Assembly: GCF_020497125.1 (NCBI RefSeq)
Contig: NC_059082.1
Location: 51,730,524 to 51,794,523, forward strand
Direction of reading: 5' to 3'
Length of the DNA stretch: 64,000 nucleotides
Origin: Mauremys mutica
Taxonomy: Eukaryota; Chordata; Testudines; Geoemydidae
Within the stretch, counting starts at the first letter, position 1. Every line of letters begins with the position of its first letter. Below, in pieces: positions 44,752-55,344 of this stretch. A model generated the notes under the pieces. It worked only from the letters and a program-made list of their open reading frames with translations, was not told the origin of the DNA and ran no database searches. The position numbers and the translations under genes are program-made.

Positions 44752-44772
44752 GGGAGGGAGGGAGGGAGGGAG
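44752..44772. repeat. (GGGA)n microsatellite
   Basis: About five GGGA units in the second SBK1 coding intron. Length is likely polymorphic. Confidence 0.85.
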
Positions 44773-44874
44773 ACAGTTTGTTGGCTGCCATTTCAGGATG
44801 GTGTCAGTTTCCAAATTTCCACCCAGCTTCTGTGTTGCACATGGATAGGGACCCGAGGCAACACTGCCATCAGA

Positions 44875-45080
44875 GACACTAGAGGTGGAGAAGGCCTTTT
44901 AGGTCACCTAGTCCATCCCCTCCCCACTCAGGGGCCAGTGTTGGGTTGTTCTCCAGGACCTTGGCCCATGCTAAATGGAGCTGCCACCACTTCCCGTGGG
45001 AGCTTATTGTATGTCTCCCTGGACCTCTCCACCTTAGATATTTCTCCTGAAGCTCAGCCTAGACTTCCCTTTTGTCAGTC
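44875..45080 (-). repeat. Old CR1-like LINE fragment
   Basis: GAGAAGGCCTTTTAGGTCAC, CTAGTCCATCCCCTCCCCAC and CTCCACCTTAGATATTTCTC are laid out as in the reverse complement of a CR1 3' region (compare AAGGTACCTCAGGAGGTCAT at 35006). It is strongly diverged. Confidence 0.5.
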
Positions 45081-45234
45081 TCCTTCCTCTTACCCTGCCC
45101 AACCCCAGAGCACCTTAAGCAATTCCTCTCCCTGCTCCCACATGGACACCACGACCTCCTCTCCTCCCTTTCACACCGCCTCGGCCAAGCACCCTTCATC
45201 TCGCCTCCTCAACCAGCCCCTCTAGCTCCATCGC

Positions 45235-45631
45235 TCTTCTCAGCCAGCTTCCTCCGGGTCCGGGGGATGCTCAACCCGCTCGCTCCACCCCAGACCCTGC
45301 TCCCATCCCACCCCTTCCCCCAAGCCTCCACCTCCACCCCACCTCTTCCCGCCCCCGCCTCTTCCCACCCAGTTCACCCTCTCCCTCCAGCATGCCCCAT
45401 CCCTACTCCACCCCCTCCCTCCCAGCACCTCCTGTACCAGGCGATTCTGTGAAACAGCTGATTGAGGCAGGCAGGAGGAGCTGAGAGGGAGGGGGAGGCG
45501 CTGATCGGAGGGGCAGCAGGCAGGTAGGAGGCACTTCAGAGGGGAGCTGGCTGCCAGTGGGTGCTGAGCACCCACTAATTTTTTTCCATGGGTGCTCCAG
45601 CCTTGGAGCATCCATGGAGTCTGTGCTTATG
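45235..45631. mobile_element. hAT-like element, same family as 25774
   Basis: The right terminal part GAGTCTGTGCTTATG (ending 45631) is a diverged form of AGTCGGCGCCTATG, the complement of the CATAGGCGCCGAC end at 25774. GAGCACCCACTAATTTTT and CCATGGGTGCTCCAGCC are shared with that copy. The C-rich interior matches it in word use. The left end is not distinct, so the start is approximate. It lies in the second SBK1 coding intron. Confidence 0.55.
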
Positions 45632-46375
45632 CCCCCTGCCAGGGTGTCGCTGTCTGTTGGGGATTAACAGGCCCTAGAGAGAGAGACCCAGGAGGAGGAG
45701 AGGCTGAGGTGGATCTCCAGACTCACTTGCACTGGACTTGGCCTCTCTCAGGGAGAAGGTCCACAGCTGAGATCCAGCCTCCAATTGACTTCTGGGTCCA
45801 CTGGGAGCAGGGAACTGTACCTGGGATTGAAGGGTGACAGTGGATGGGGTATGTGCCCTCAGAGGAGAGCCACGGCTCCATGTCATGCAGCATGGTGCGG
45901 CCAGGTCTGGGCAGCTCGTTACCAGATACTGACCAGAGAAGAGACACATAGTGTAGCCAGGTCTGGGACAGAGCTCGGAGCGGGCGGTGATCCCCGCAGT
46001 AACCAGGAGCATGGGGCATGTGCCATTTCGGAGTGACACACTTCCATCTGTGTGAGGGCACATGGAGGCCTGGGGAAGGAGGAGCTTAAGCTCTGATAAA
46101 GGAATTATAGTAGGACCTCCTTAATTCAAGCTCCTGAGGGGAGAGTCTTTGTGTGACCTGAAATGTGCCAACAGGACATGTCTGTGATGGGTCCCATACA
46201 CCTTGTGAGCAGCCTGGCAGTCAGGGACAGTCCCCAGGAGAGCCAACCTGTGTTAATCCATTCGCTTCTGTTGTTCTGTGGCTTAACCCCCAGTGCCTGC
46301 CTGTCTGACTCCACGTGTGACCCCCCACCCCTCATCCCCGTGCCCGGTGCTGATGCGCTGTGTCTACCCTTATAG

Positions 46376-47164
46376 GTGGGCCTCCCCGAGGACATGGTGA
46401 AGCGCTGCGTGCAGCAGCTGGGCCTGGCCCTGGACTACATGCACAGCAAGAACTTGGTGCACCGGGACATCAAGCCGGAGAACGTGCTGCTCTTTGACCG
46501 TGACTGCCGCCGGGTGAAGCTGGCTGACTTCGGCATGACCCGCAAGGTGGGCTGCCGGGTGAAGCGCATCAGTGGCACCATACCCTACACGGCGCCTGAG
46601 GTGTGCCAGGCCGGCCGGGCCGAAGGCTTCGCCGTGGACACCAGCATTGACGTGTGGGCCTTTGGGGTGCTCATCTTCTGCGTCCTGACTGGCAACTTCC
46701 CCTGGGAGGCAGCCTCTGCCTCGGATACCTTCTTTGAGGAGTTTGTGCGGTGGCAGAAGGGGCGCCTGGCAGGCCTGCCATCCCAGTGGCGGCGCTTCAC
46801 AGACAGCGCCCTGCGCATGTTCCAGCGTCTCCTGGCCCTGGACCCTGAGAAGCGCTGCCCCGTCAAGGAGGTCTTCTACTTCATCAAGTATGATCTGATG
46901 TCAGAGGTGCGCCGCCGGCCCTCCTACCGCTCCCGCAAGCATGCCGGAGATAAGCTCTCTGCCGGCCCCCACCGCCATGAGACGCCCAGCTCCTGCACCC
47001 CTACCCCGCTCAAGAGAACCATCCTGACAGAAGGCAGTGGCCCCCGGCTCTCTGCCTCCGAGCCAGGCCTGCCCTCCCCCGGGGGAGCTAGCCGGACGGA
47101 CGGAAGGCAGGACAAAGGCAAAGGGCAGATGGTCCTGGCCACAGCAATAGAGATTTGTGTCTGA
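46376..47164 (+). CDS. SBK1: SBK1 coding exon 3 (catalytic loop to C-terminus)
   Basis: The exon encodes residues 134 to 395 and the stop TGA (47162-47164). It carries the catalytic loop HRDIKPEN (162-169), the metal-binding DFG (184-186), the activation segment ending in APE (206-208) and the F-helix motif DVWAFGVL (225-232). The kinase domain ends near residue 308 with a conserved arginine in DPEKRCP. The tail of about 87 residues is basic and rich in Ser and Pro but contains only one PxxP (PGLP, 363-366), although the family name refers to SH3 binding. It finishes with [14 protein letters not shown], the conserved SBK1 terminus, so the gene is complete. The acceptor is TATAG ending at 46375. 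GC content is high, as in most SBK1 genes. Confidence 0.96.
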   Translation: MGLPEDMVKRCVQQLGLALDYMHSKNLVHRDIKPENVLLFDRDCRRVKLADFGMTRKVGCRVKRISGTIPYTAPEVCQAGRAEGFAVDTSIDVWAFGVLIFCVLTGNFPWEAASASDTFFEEFVRWQKGRLAGLPSQWRRFTDSALRMFQRLLALDPEKRCPVKEVFYFIKYDLMSEVRRRPSYRSRKHAGDKLSAGPHRHETPSSCTPTPLKRTILTEGSGPRLSASEPGLPSPGGASRTDGRQDKGKGQMVLATAIEICV

Positions 47165-49974
47165 TGAGGGCTCAGTGGGAATGAGGGGACAGCTGGTCCT
47201 CGCGACACGGCTCTGCTCCATACAGCCTGCAACGATGATGTCAGCACCCCTGCCCCACTGGTGAATGGGGGTCAAGGGGGGCGGAGGGGATTCCTTTTTG
47301 TGTGAAAAGGGACCAGGAGCTGTGTCTCCCGAAGCAAAAAATACTCACACTGCTAGTACTCACTGATACTGAGGATGCGACGTACAGCTAAACCCTGGAG
47401 GAAAGGCCAGAGTGCAGACACAGAGCCAGGCAGAAAGGCCCCGGCTTGGTGGCTGGGAAGGACCATGTGTGGCATGGCGACCCCTCCCCCTCACGTCTTC
47501 CATGATTGGGGTTGGAGGCTCTTTCCCCTGACACTCTGCACTGTGCCCCTGCTTTGTCAGTGGGGCCTGGGAGGAGTGCTGAGGCTCCTCCCATTGTGGG
47601 GGTGGGCAGGGACTTTCACAGGGATGAGAGCGGGAAGCCACAGGGGTGCAGGGAGGAGGAAATCGGCACCGAGTCTTGGACACACGGATGGGTGGCCATC
47701 TTGCGGGCAGCAGGGGCTCAGCAGGGATGTCACAACCATCAGGCGTGTCAGGGGGTTGGGGGATTGGATGGGGTGGGGCTGCCAGTGATGGGTGGTTTGT
47801 AGTTAATAAGCAACAAGGCTGCAGCAGGCGTGGGGCTCTGGGGGTCATGGGGGGCCCGTATCACTGTCAAGGCTTGGTATGCAAACTGGTGCATTGTCCC
47901 CTGGGGCAGGGTGGGTGCTGGGGCTCTGGATCTTGCTAGAGGATCCCTGTGAGAGAGCGTGGGGCCAGCACCCTCCCAGCGGGCACTGCAGCAGCACTGC
48001 CCTCCAGCACTGCCTGCTGTCACTCTTTTGTTGGCTCTTTGTGTCCGTGCTCAGGCCCGGCGACTCTCCTGTGATTTCCCTGGACGGGGGGCTGGCAGGG
48101 CGGACTCCGGGGGGTTGGGTGGAAGGCTCATGAGCCCAGTCTGTGGAGGAGGCCTTTGGAGAGATTGTGGGGGCAGCGTGCACCAGCCTGTTTAATAGCA
48201 AGCAGGCAATGGTTCTGCCCCATCCCCCACTGCCATCCTGCTTGGAGGGCTGTCTGTGATGGGGAGCAGGAGATAAAGCAGAAGCCAGTAAGCCTGGTTG
48301 AGCCACTGGCCTGTCTGTAAAGGGGGTGTCCTCAGGTCCAGTTCTCTGACAGCCTGAGCCCAGCCATGTCCAGGGCACGTCCCCCAGGGGTGGGGAGTCG
48401 GGCAGCCCCAGCTCCTGCTGCTCCCCTCCTTGCTGAGGGATCCTGAGGACACTCCTCTCTGTGCCAGTGGGGGAAGCAAGCGCTAAATGTAGCAAATGTC
48501 GGTGTGTTCCATGTGTCAGTGTGTGTCGAGCCGGCTGGGCCCGGCTGTTGTCATGATCACCCTTCCCAGGGAACAGCCTCCCCCTGTCCCTGACCCCAAT
48601 GGGCCAGCTGGGCACTGGGACCCATATGGGGAGCTCTCATCAGCATGCAGTGCTAGGCCGTATGGGGCTGGGGCTTGGATGGCAGGCAGGGGCCTGGGAA
48701 GGGGTGCTCACAGATACCCCTGATGGGCTTGGCCTGGCACCTGCTTCCTGGCCTGGATGGCTCTTGCGTCTGCCCCTGGGTTGAAGGCACAAGGGACAGG
48801 TGAGGCCAGCCTGAAACAGAGCCAGCTGGTGGGGTTGCCCAGGGCAAACCAGTAGGCATTGGCATGGGGGTTGGCACAGCACCCATCCCTTAGATGGATG
48901 CGTTGGAGCCAAACCCCCAAGTGATGGCCAGAAGGGAAAGCTATTAACTGCCCCCAAAGTCTGGCCAGTTTCCATGACAAGCTGGAGGCAGCAGGGGGTG
49001 CTGCAGAGAAGAGACGGAAGGCGGTGGCGCTGTCAGGGCAGGCGAGAGCCCTGTGTCCAGGGTGCTCTGGATGACTCACCATGCACTGCACTAGGAGCGG
49101 CATGAAGGGCTGAGTGGGGCTGCAGGGAGGCAATGTCCTTGGTATGCCAGGCGCTGCTGCACCATGGGCCCCTGGGGAGATGGGCTGAGCTGCCCTAGCC
49201 TCTAGAATGCATCCACTTAGACCCAGTCCACACCCAAGCTGCTGGCCAGCTCCCAGCCCTAACCCTCCGTGCCCCACCAGTGCCATGGTGAGCCCTGTTC
49301 AGCCACTGTCACACCCTGCAGCTAGCTCTCCCCTAGCCAGGGCTCTGCTGGGAGCCCACTCACTGCCAACAGTTGCCCATGGCAAGGCCGTTTGATGGAG
49401 GCACAGACACATCTAGGGCAGTAGCTTCAGTGGCTTGGGAACAGGCAGGTGGAAATGACATCCCTCCCCCCGCCATGGTTGCCTCTTAATGTGAGCCTTC
49501 CACAGCCACATGCAGAGTGGGGCAGGCGGCTGGGTTTCCCTGGCATGCCGGAGCCCGCTAGCACCCCACCTGCCCAAAGCCTGTATATAGCCCAGTGATG
49601 GCAGCAGGGCTTCATCTCCCAGCTGTGCTCAGCTGTTCGCTAGCTGTGGGATCAACCCCCGCACGTACCTGCATTACTGGGCTGTGTTGTGACAGCTGCA
49701 GGAGGCTGACTGGCATCTGCTGACTCAGCTGGTCCCATCTCGGTCACTGGCAGACAAGGTTTGCAAACCCCGGTGTGGCCAAAGGATGGTGGGACGTCCC
49801 CAGCCTTGTGGTAGTGGCAGGGCGCCACAGGCGGGCCCATGGCGACTGCACTGCCAGAGTGTACTGGGAGACTGACCTGTGACAAGCAGGGCCGCACCGA
49901 GATGGGAGGGCGCAGGGAAAGGGGTGCGGGGGGTGAGAGCTGGGAGATATATGTGTGTTTGTGCATGTAATGGG

Positions 49975-50196
49975 CAAGGCCGGCTCCAGGCGCTGCAAGC
50001 AGGTGCTTGGAACAATCAACGGTGCGGGGTGGCACGTCCGGCTCTTCGGCAGCAATTTGGCGGTGGGTCCCTCAGTCCCTCTTGGAGGGAAGGACCTGCT
50101 GCTGAATTGCTGCAGAAGGATGAAGAGTTGGTGGTAGAGCTGCCACAGAAGTGCCACCGATTGCTTAGGGCGGCAAACACGCTGGAGCTGGCCCTG
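49975..50196. mobile_element. hAT-type MITE (CAAGGCCGGCTCCAG family)
   Basis: The ends are CAAGGCCGGCTCCAG (49975) and CTGGAGCTGGCCCTG (ending 50196), inverted with a few mismatches. Flanking 8-bp duplications are GTAATGGG (49967-49974) and GTAATGTG (50197-50204), differing at one base. The interior contains CGGCTCTTCGGCAGCAATTT and repeated AGCTGCC/GAATTGCTGC words typical of this turtle family. It is 222 bp and non-coding. Confidence 0.9.
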
Positions 50197-50204
50197 GTAA
50201 TGTG

Positions 50205-50420
50205 GGGGAGAGAGAGAGAGAGAGGTGGGAGTATGTGTGTAAGCGAGAAGGGAGGGTGTGTGTGTGTAAGCGAGAAGGGAGGGTGTGTGTGTGTAAGCAA
50301 GAGATGGGAGGGTGTGTGTGTGTGTGAGAGATGGGCATGTATGTGTGTGTGAGAGGTGGGAGTCTGTGTGAGAGCGACTGGAGGGTGTGTGTGTGAGAGA
50401 TGAGTGAGGTGTGTGTGGGG
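50205..50420. repeat. GT/GA-rich minisatellite
   Basis: Units of roughly 30 bp follow the plan GTGTGTGTGTGTAAGCGAGA then AGGGAGG; later units change to GAGAGATGGG. It directly follows the hAT MITE. About six to seven units of decreasing order are visible. Confidence 0.8.
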
Positions 50421-52821
50421 GAGGGTTGGATATAAGCACGGCTCTGGTCTCCTGTTGAATCAGACCTGGAGGCCAGAGTTGCTTTCTCCATGGGCAAGTT
50501 GGGGAAGGGCCTTAGCAGGTCCAATCAGTAACTAACACCCCCCCTCCCTCGGGATGCACAGGGTGCCTGCCTGGCTGGCTCTGGAGCAAGGGGGCTGAAC
50601 GCCCAGCCCAGGGCCATGGTGGGGGATCGAATTAACACATATGGGTGCTTCAGAGCCAGAGAGGGTCCTGTGGGCATTGGGGGGGGAGGGGGCTGGGGAA
50701 GCAGTTCATTGCAGAGCCCTAGGCCATGCACAAACATTGGATCCAGGCCCTGAGGGGGTGTCTAGGGCTCTGGCTTCTGCCAGGAGGTGCCCACAGGGTT
50801 CGGTCAGCTGCCTTCTCCAGACTCTCTTCTGCTGCCTCCCAGCTCTGGCCCTGAGCAGAGGGTACCCAGGGTACTGGAAGAGCAAGGCGTATGGGCTCTT
50901 TCCCAATCAAGGGCATGCACCAAAGGGACTGCCGCCTGAGATCAGGGACTACAGGTCCCTGCCATCCCACAGGGGGCTTCACTTGCCCCCATGATCTGCC
51001 ATGTGCCTACCCCACCTGCACCTCAGGGCAGATCTTCCCTGCAGAGCTAACACTGGCGACAGGCGGGGTGTTCTCAGTGCCCAGATTCTAGGATGATGTG
51101 AACAGCCACTGCAAAGCCAGATGCAGCTGCATCTGGTGCTGTGCTCGCTGTGTGTGTTGCTAGGACTTCTGGGGTGACCCATCCCATGGTGCTTTGCACT
51201 GCAGCGAGCTGAGCCACTGTCTGATGCATTCCCAGTGAATTATGGGGAACCTGTCTGCCCTTTTGGGATTGTGGGAAGGTCGTCAGAGGACTAGTAGAAC
51301 ATGAGTGGTTTAGCTGGCGTCCTCACTGCAAAGTGGGCAGGTTACCAGTCCGAGCATAATCAGCACCCAGGTTTAGCTTATAGCCCAGGCCAGCTAGCGC
51401 AAGTATAAAGCACCATCAGGCTTGTGTGGGGATGGGAAGGGAGGGTGAAGTGAGTAGATGCTTGGGTTAGCACTGCAGCAAAGGCAGATCCCTGTTGGGC
51501 ATCTGGCTTGGCCCCCTTGCCTGTGGCTTGCAGTGTGGGCACAGACAGGGTCAGTCCCGCCATCCAGCTGGCTGAGGGCTGGGCACTGTTGGTGCTTTAG
51601 TGGCACAGAACTGTACTGTCCACCCTTCTCCCCCCCCCCCATCCCAGACTCCCCAGGGCTGGCTGCACTCCCCAGGGGCCATAGCCGGGGCCATTTCAGG
51701 GGAGGGGAGTTGGACTGGCTGAGTGGAGGTGTCACACTGGCCAGCAGCTCCTGCCCCCTGAGCCGCAGCTCCTGGGCACGGCCCAACTCACTCACTACTG
51801 CACAAAGGGCTATCACGCTATTAAGCAGCAACAGCAGTTTACAAACAGACACCAGGCAGGCGGGTATGGTCTGAGCCCTGCACCTAACACACGGGGCACC
51901 CAACAGCCAGTGCCACTGGACTTCAGCAGAAAGCGAGGGTGTGTCTTCTGTATAACCATTGCTGACCATAGCACACACCCAGCCCTGGCCTCCTTCCCCA
52001 CCACTGCCAGAGCACCAGTGGTGACTCTCCAGCACCTCTGGGTACAGTATCCGAGGGGCACCATGTCTGATAGCCCATTGCTTCATCCCTTGGCAGGACT
52101 GATCCACCCAAATGACTACCTATCCATGGTGAGGAAGGGACAGCATCTGAGAGGCTTCCCCCACCCTTAAGACTAGCAGCTTGCTGACCCCTGAATCTCC
52201 TGCCATTCCTTAGCGTCACCAATCCCATCCATTGGGCCTCTCCCCCCATCCCCAACATTACAACACACAGCATCGCCCCCTCCTTCTCAACAGTCCACGT
52301 TTTGGGTGAACGCAATCCGTTTGCCCTCCTGTTTAGGTGTCACCCCGTGCTCTGGGGAAGACCAGGGCTCGAGTATTTTTTAGAGGTAGCATTGCACAGA
52401 TTTAGATAATAGAGCCGCATTTTCTCCTTTTTGCCTTAGGTCCCTCAATGTCCTTGATCTTTCGTGCAATAATGTAGATAAGGAATAAGAACACCACATA
52501 GAACTTTTTTTATTTTTCCGGTTGGTTCGTTGATTTTCAGGGTGTGTGTATGTGTGTGTGAGATATTTTTTTCTGTTGCATTGTTGTTATTAGGTTGTCG
52601 AGGGGGGTGGTAATTCCTTTGGCTGTCAGGTTGTGGATATTCTTCCTATAGGAGAGGTTATAGTGTCACAGGTGTTACCTCAGTTCCTGTCACTGTTAAA
52701 AAGAAAAAAAAAACAAATTAAAAAAATGACAAAAAAAACCACAACAAAATGGATATAGTTTAAAAAAAAAAAAAAAAAGCAAAAACTCAGTGGATGTGAA
52801 GGCCTTTAAAAAAAAAAAAGA

Positions 52822-52827
52822 AATAAA
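52822..52827 (+). promoter_or_regulatory. SBK1: Candidate SBK1 polyadenylation signal
   Basis: An AATAAA follows three A-rich runs (about 52698-52711, 52761-52778 and 52808-52819) and is itself followed by a GT-containing stretch (GTGATTCTCTGTTG) that could serve as the downstream element. It is about 5.66 kb beyond the SBK1 stop. The A runs could equally be retroposed tails. Confidence 0.4.
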
Positions 52828-53009
52828 GTGATTCTCTGTTGTAACAATGCAGTGATGTTTCCCCCCGGGCTGTTCCATTTGAAGGGAGGGGGCTGAGTCT
52901 TTGCCAGCACAAAAAACACCAAGTGTATTGGCTGCTTTCTGGAAGGGCTGGAGCCTGTGTTTTGACTCTTGGTCCAAAAGAAGGGCTGTGATTTTTATTT
53001 ATTTAGCAA

Positions 53010-53085
53010 ACATTTTGCCCTGGGGTTTTTTCAGCGGAAGTTGAAATGTCAGCCAAAAAAGTTGAATTTTCCAACCAGCTCTTCT
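53010..53085 (-). repeat. T-rich dispersed repeat, short minus-strand copy
   Basis: GTTGAATTTTCCAACCAGCT is the reverse complement of the AGCTGGTTGGAAA edge of the copy at 9751. It is directly preceded by GAAATGTCAGCCAAAAA. Confidence 0.55.
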
Positions 53086-53399
53086 GACAACCTCCCTGAG
53101 TCTCGTTGTGACATCACTCAGAGGAGAGTGGAATGAATGCATGTGCTGCAGAGAACAGACACTGTTACTACATATATTACACACCTGCCCATGCAGACCC
53201 TGGACTAGAATCCAATTCCTCAACTCCACTGCACAGACCCCACTTGAGTTAGAGAAGGTCTCCCATGACTGGCAAATGACCAGCTGCTTAGCCAGACTCA
53301 TCAGTGTCTGACCATCCACGTAGAGGTGTCCCTGGAACAGTCTTTCTGGTCAGATTCTCAGTCCAGCCCAAAATATCCCAAGAAACGTTTGTCCTTTGG

Positions 53400-53640
53400 C
53401 TCCCTTGCAGACTGAGTCCAGTACATGAGGCTGACAGCCAGTGATTGGCCTGGTCTCACACTAGAGCAGCTCAATGGCCCATCTAGCCCTGCATCCTGAC
53501 TGCTAAAGTTCCAGATGCTTTGAAGATGTCAGTCCCCTCTTCCATAATGCACCTAGCTGTGCAGTCCTATCACACCGGGGGAAATTCTTCCTGACCCAAG
53601 CTGTTGTCCTAGAGCATGAGGATTGAGAGCCCTCATCATT
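53400..53640. repeat. Old CR1-like fragment
   Basis: CAATGGCCCATCTAGCCCTG, CATCCTGACTGC and GGAAATTCTTCCTGACCCAA correspond in order to the CR1 segment recognised at 18205-18365 and its neighbouring part. It is strongly diverged. Confidence 0.5.
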
Positions 53641-54038
53641 TCAGTGTGGGGGAAGGGTTTGTAGGGAGAAGGCAGCTTCTGGCAGGACAGTCCATCCCTC
53701 CCCATATACAGGTTTCTCCAAGTCAGCGCCCATTATCCCACCTGCTATAAAGGTGGCCAAGCAGAGGACCAATCACTCCCTTCCCTGACCCCTGCTGCAG
53801 CCCTTATTGCAGTGCTGTGATTGGTGGGGTGACAATAATCCAGAGGCCTTTGCTTCTTGTTTAGGCAACACCAAGATGAAGAAGGCATCTCTTGCTCTTC
53901 TCCCAATCAGTGGGATAGTTCCTAAGAGCTTGGATGTGCTCTGAGCTGAACCAGCTTTGGAGCAGAAACCAGGCTGGGAATCTTCCACAGGCAGGCTGCC
54001 CCTGGTGAGAACCCCATTCCATCTGGTTGAGACTATGT

Positions 54039-54147
54039 TAGGGTGTCCAATTGGGATGGAGATGGGGGGGGGTAATAGGTACCTCTATAAGACAAAGCCC
54101 TGAATATTGGGACTGTCCCTATAAAACTGGGACATCTGGTCACCCTA
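54039..54147. mobile_element. hAT-type MITE remnant, 109 bp
   Basis: The ends are TAGGGTGTCCA (54039) and TGGTCACCCTA (ending 54147), inverted with one mismatch. Flanking 8-bp duplications are GACTATGT (54031-54038) and GACTATAT (54148-54155). The interior AATATTGGGACTGTCCCTAT is typical of a common turtle hAT family, here much shortened. Confidence 0.85.
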
Positions 54148-54159
54148 GACTATATGGAT

Positions 54160-55125
54160 GCCATGGATATTTCCTTGGTGGGGGGGTGGTTTAGCCCTTC
54201 ACTTGGGTAGCAAGCCTTGGAAAGTTGAGGAATTTTGGACAAAGGTTCATGACATTATTTGATTTGAACCTGTGAAAGAAATCCATGCACTGAACCCCGC
54301 AAACCTCTCCAGACATTCAGCATGCCAGCAACCACACCAGGAAACTCAGAGCAGGTAGGACAGTGACCTTGCTCCTTTTGAAGCCAACTGGTATTTGGCC
54401 ATTGGCTTCCATGGGAGTTGGATAAGGCCCTTGAATGTGTTAAATGGACATAACCTACTGAGCAAGACTGACAGATACAGCTGGATGGATCAGGCGATGG
54501 TGAGAGTAGATGTGACAGGCTGGACATCCCGTTTTCCCCAACTGAATCTGATCTGTACAGCAGTGTGGGCATCTTCTCCATCAGCTGTTTTTGTTGATCT
54601 CCCCATGAAGCATCACTGCATCCCGTTGGTTGTGTTTTGACTTAGTCTTGTGAACTGGTTGGGTGTATATACTCTGTTCTTGCACTGTGTGCCTGGAGAG
54701 GGGCAGTCACAGAATGAAAATGAGCAGACACGGCGCTGTCGTTGGATTTCTCCCGCCCCCTCCTGGAAAAGGGAAAACAAACAATCAAAAGAGAACACGT
54801 GGCTGTAAATTCTTTGGAGTTCTTTGACTTGTGAGCAGGAGGTTTTTAAATGTGTTATTTAATTCTATATTGAGGACAATTGCTATAAAATAAAGCCAAG
54901 GGGAAAACACACCAACAATCCATCCCAATAAGTGTTTTGAGTTTTTCCTGGGTCAGGCGGGTTCTGTGGGGAGTGGGTGCATTCTGAGGGCATGGGGGAT
55001 GCATATGTGTATGTATTGGACACATGGGCAAACGGCCCCTTCCCTGCCATATCGGAATGGACCATTTTAAAGGGTCAAATTGAAGGAAGAGGTTTTCTAT
55101 GAATGAGAATGTTTCCTCTCTACTG
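54160..55125. other. Non-coding stretch, nothing recognised
   Basis: No gene or repeat end was identified. Two minus-strand open frames of 108 and 126 codons have no domain. Confidence 0.35.
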
Positions 55126-55340
55126 GAATCATCATCATTTATATTACAGCTGTGCCTAGAGGCCTCACCTGAGCTCACTGCTCCAGGTGCTGCGTGAACA
55201 CAGGCTGAGAGATGGCCCTTACAGTCTAAACACACCAGGCAGGTTGGTTATCCCCATTAGTATTGTCTCTGGAGGCCCAGAGAGATACTGTGACCCGACG
55301 AAGATCATCCAGGGACTGGGAAGTGAAACTACATCTCCTG
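55125..55340 (-). repeat. Old interspersed repeat with MIR-like part
   Basis: ATTTATATTACAGCTGTGCC, CTAGAGGCCTCACCTGAGCT, CCAGGTGCTGCGTGAACACA and CTTACAGTCTAAACACACCA give the shared repeat pattern of 33358-33570. A weak reversed MIR part follows. Confidence 0.55.
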
Positions 55341-55344
55341 CTTC

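Larger units (their letters stand above)
43291..46375 (+). other. SBK1 intron (3085 bp) with repeats
   Basis: It runs from GTACCG to CTTATAG. Contents: a MIR-like 3' piece near 43940-44035 (CAAAGTGCTTTGGGATCCTG), an AT-rich patch near 44280-44360, a GGGA repeat at about 44752-44772, an old CR1-like fragment near 44875-45075 and a hAT-like element at 45235-45631. No further exon is recognised. Confidence 0.85.
47165..52845 (+). other. SBK1: Probable SBK1 3' UTR
   Basis: No gene start or repeat-free coding frame follows the SBK1 stop for many kilobases. The first clear AATAAA I noticed downstream on this strand is at 52822. Mammalian SBK1 mRNAs, as recalled, have long 3' UTRs, which fits but does not prove an end here. 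The region holds a hAT MITE (49975-50196) and a minisatellite (50205-50420). Overlapping open frames on the minus strand (up to 256 codons at 47845-48615) have no domain. An earlier polyadenylation site could be used instead. Confidence 0.45.

Noticed and set aside
46585..47275. Minus-strand open frames (93 to 124 codons) opposite SBK1 exon 3
   Set aside because: They are shadows of the GC-rich coding exon with no recognised content.
47845..48615. 256-codon minus-strand open frame downstream of SBK1
   Set aside because: GC-rich composition keeps several frames open on both strands here. There is no domain, no splice partners and no promoter.
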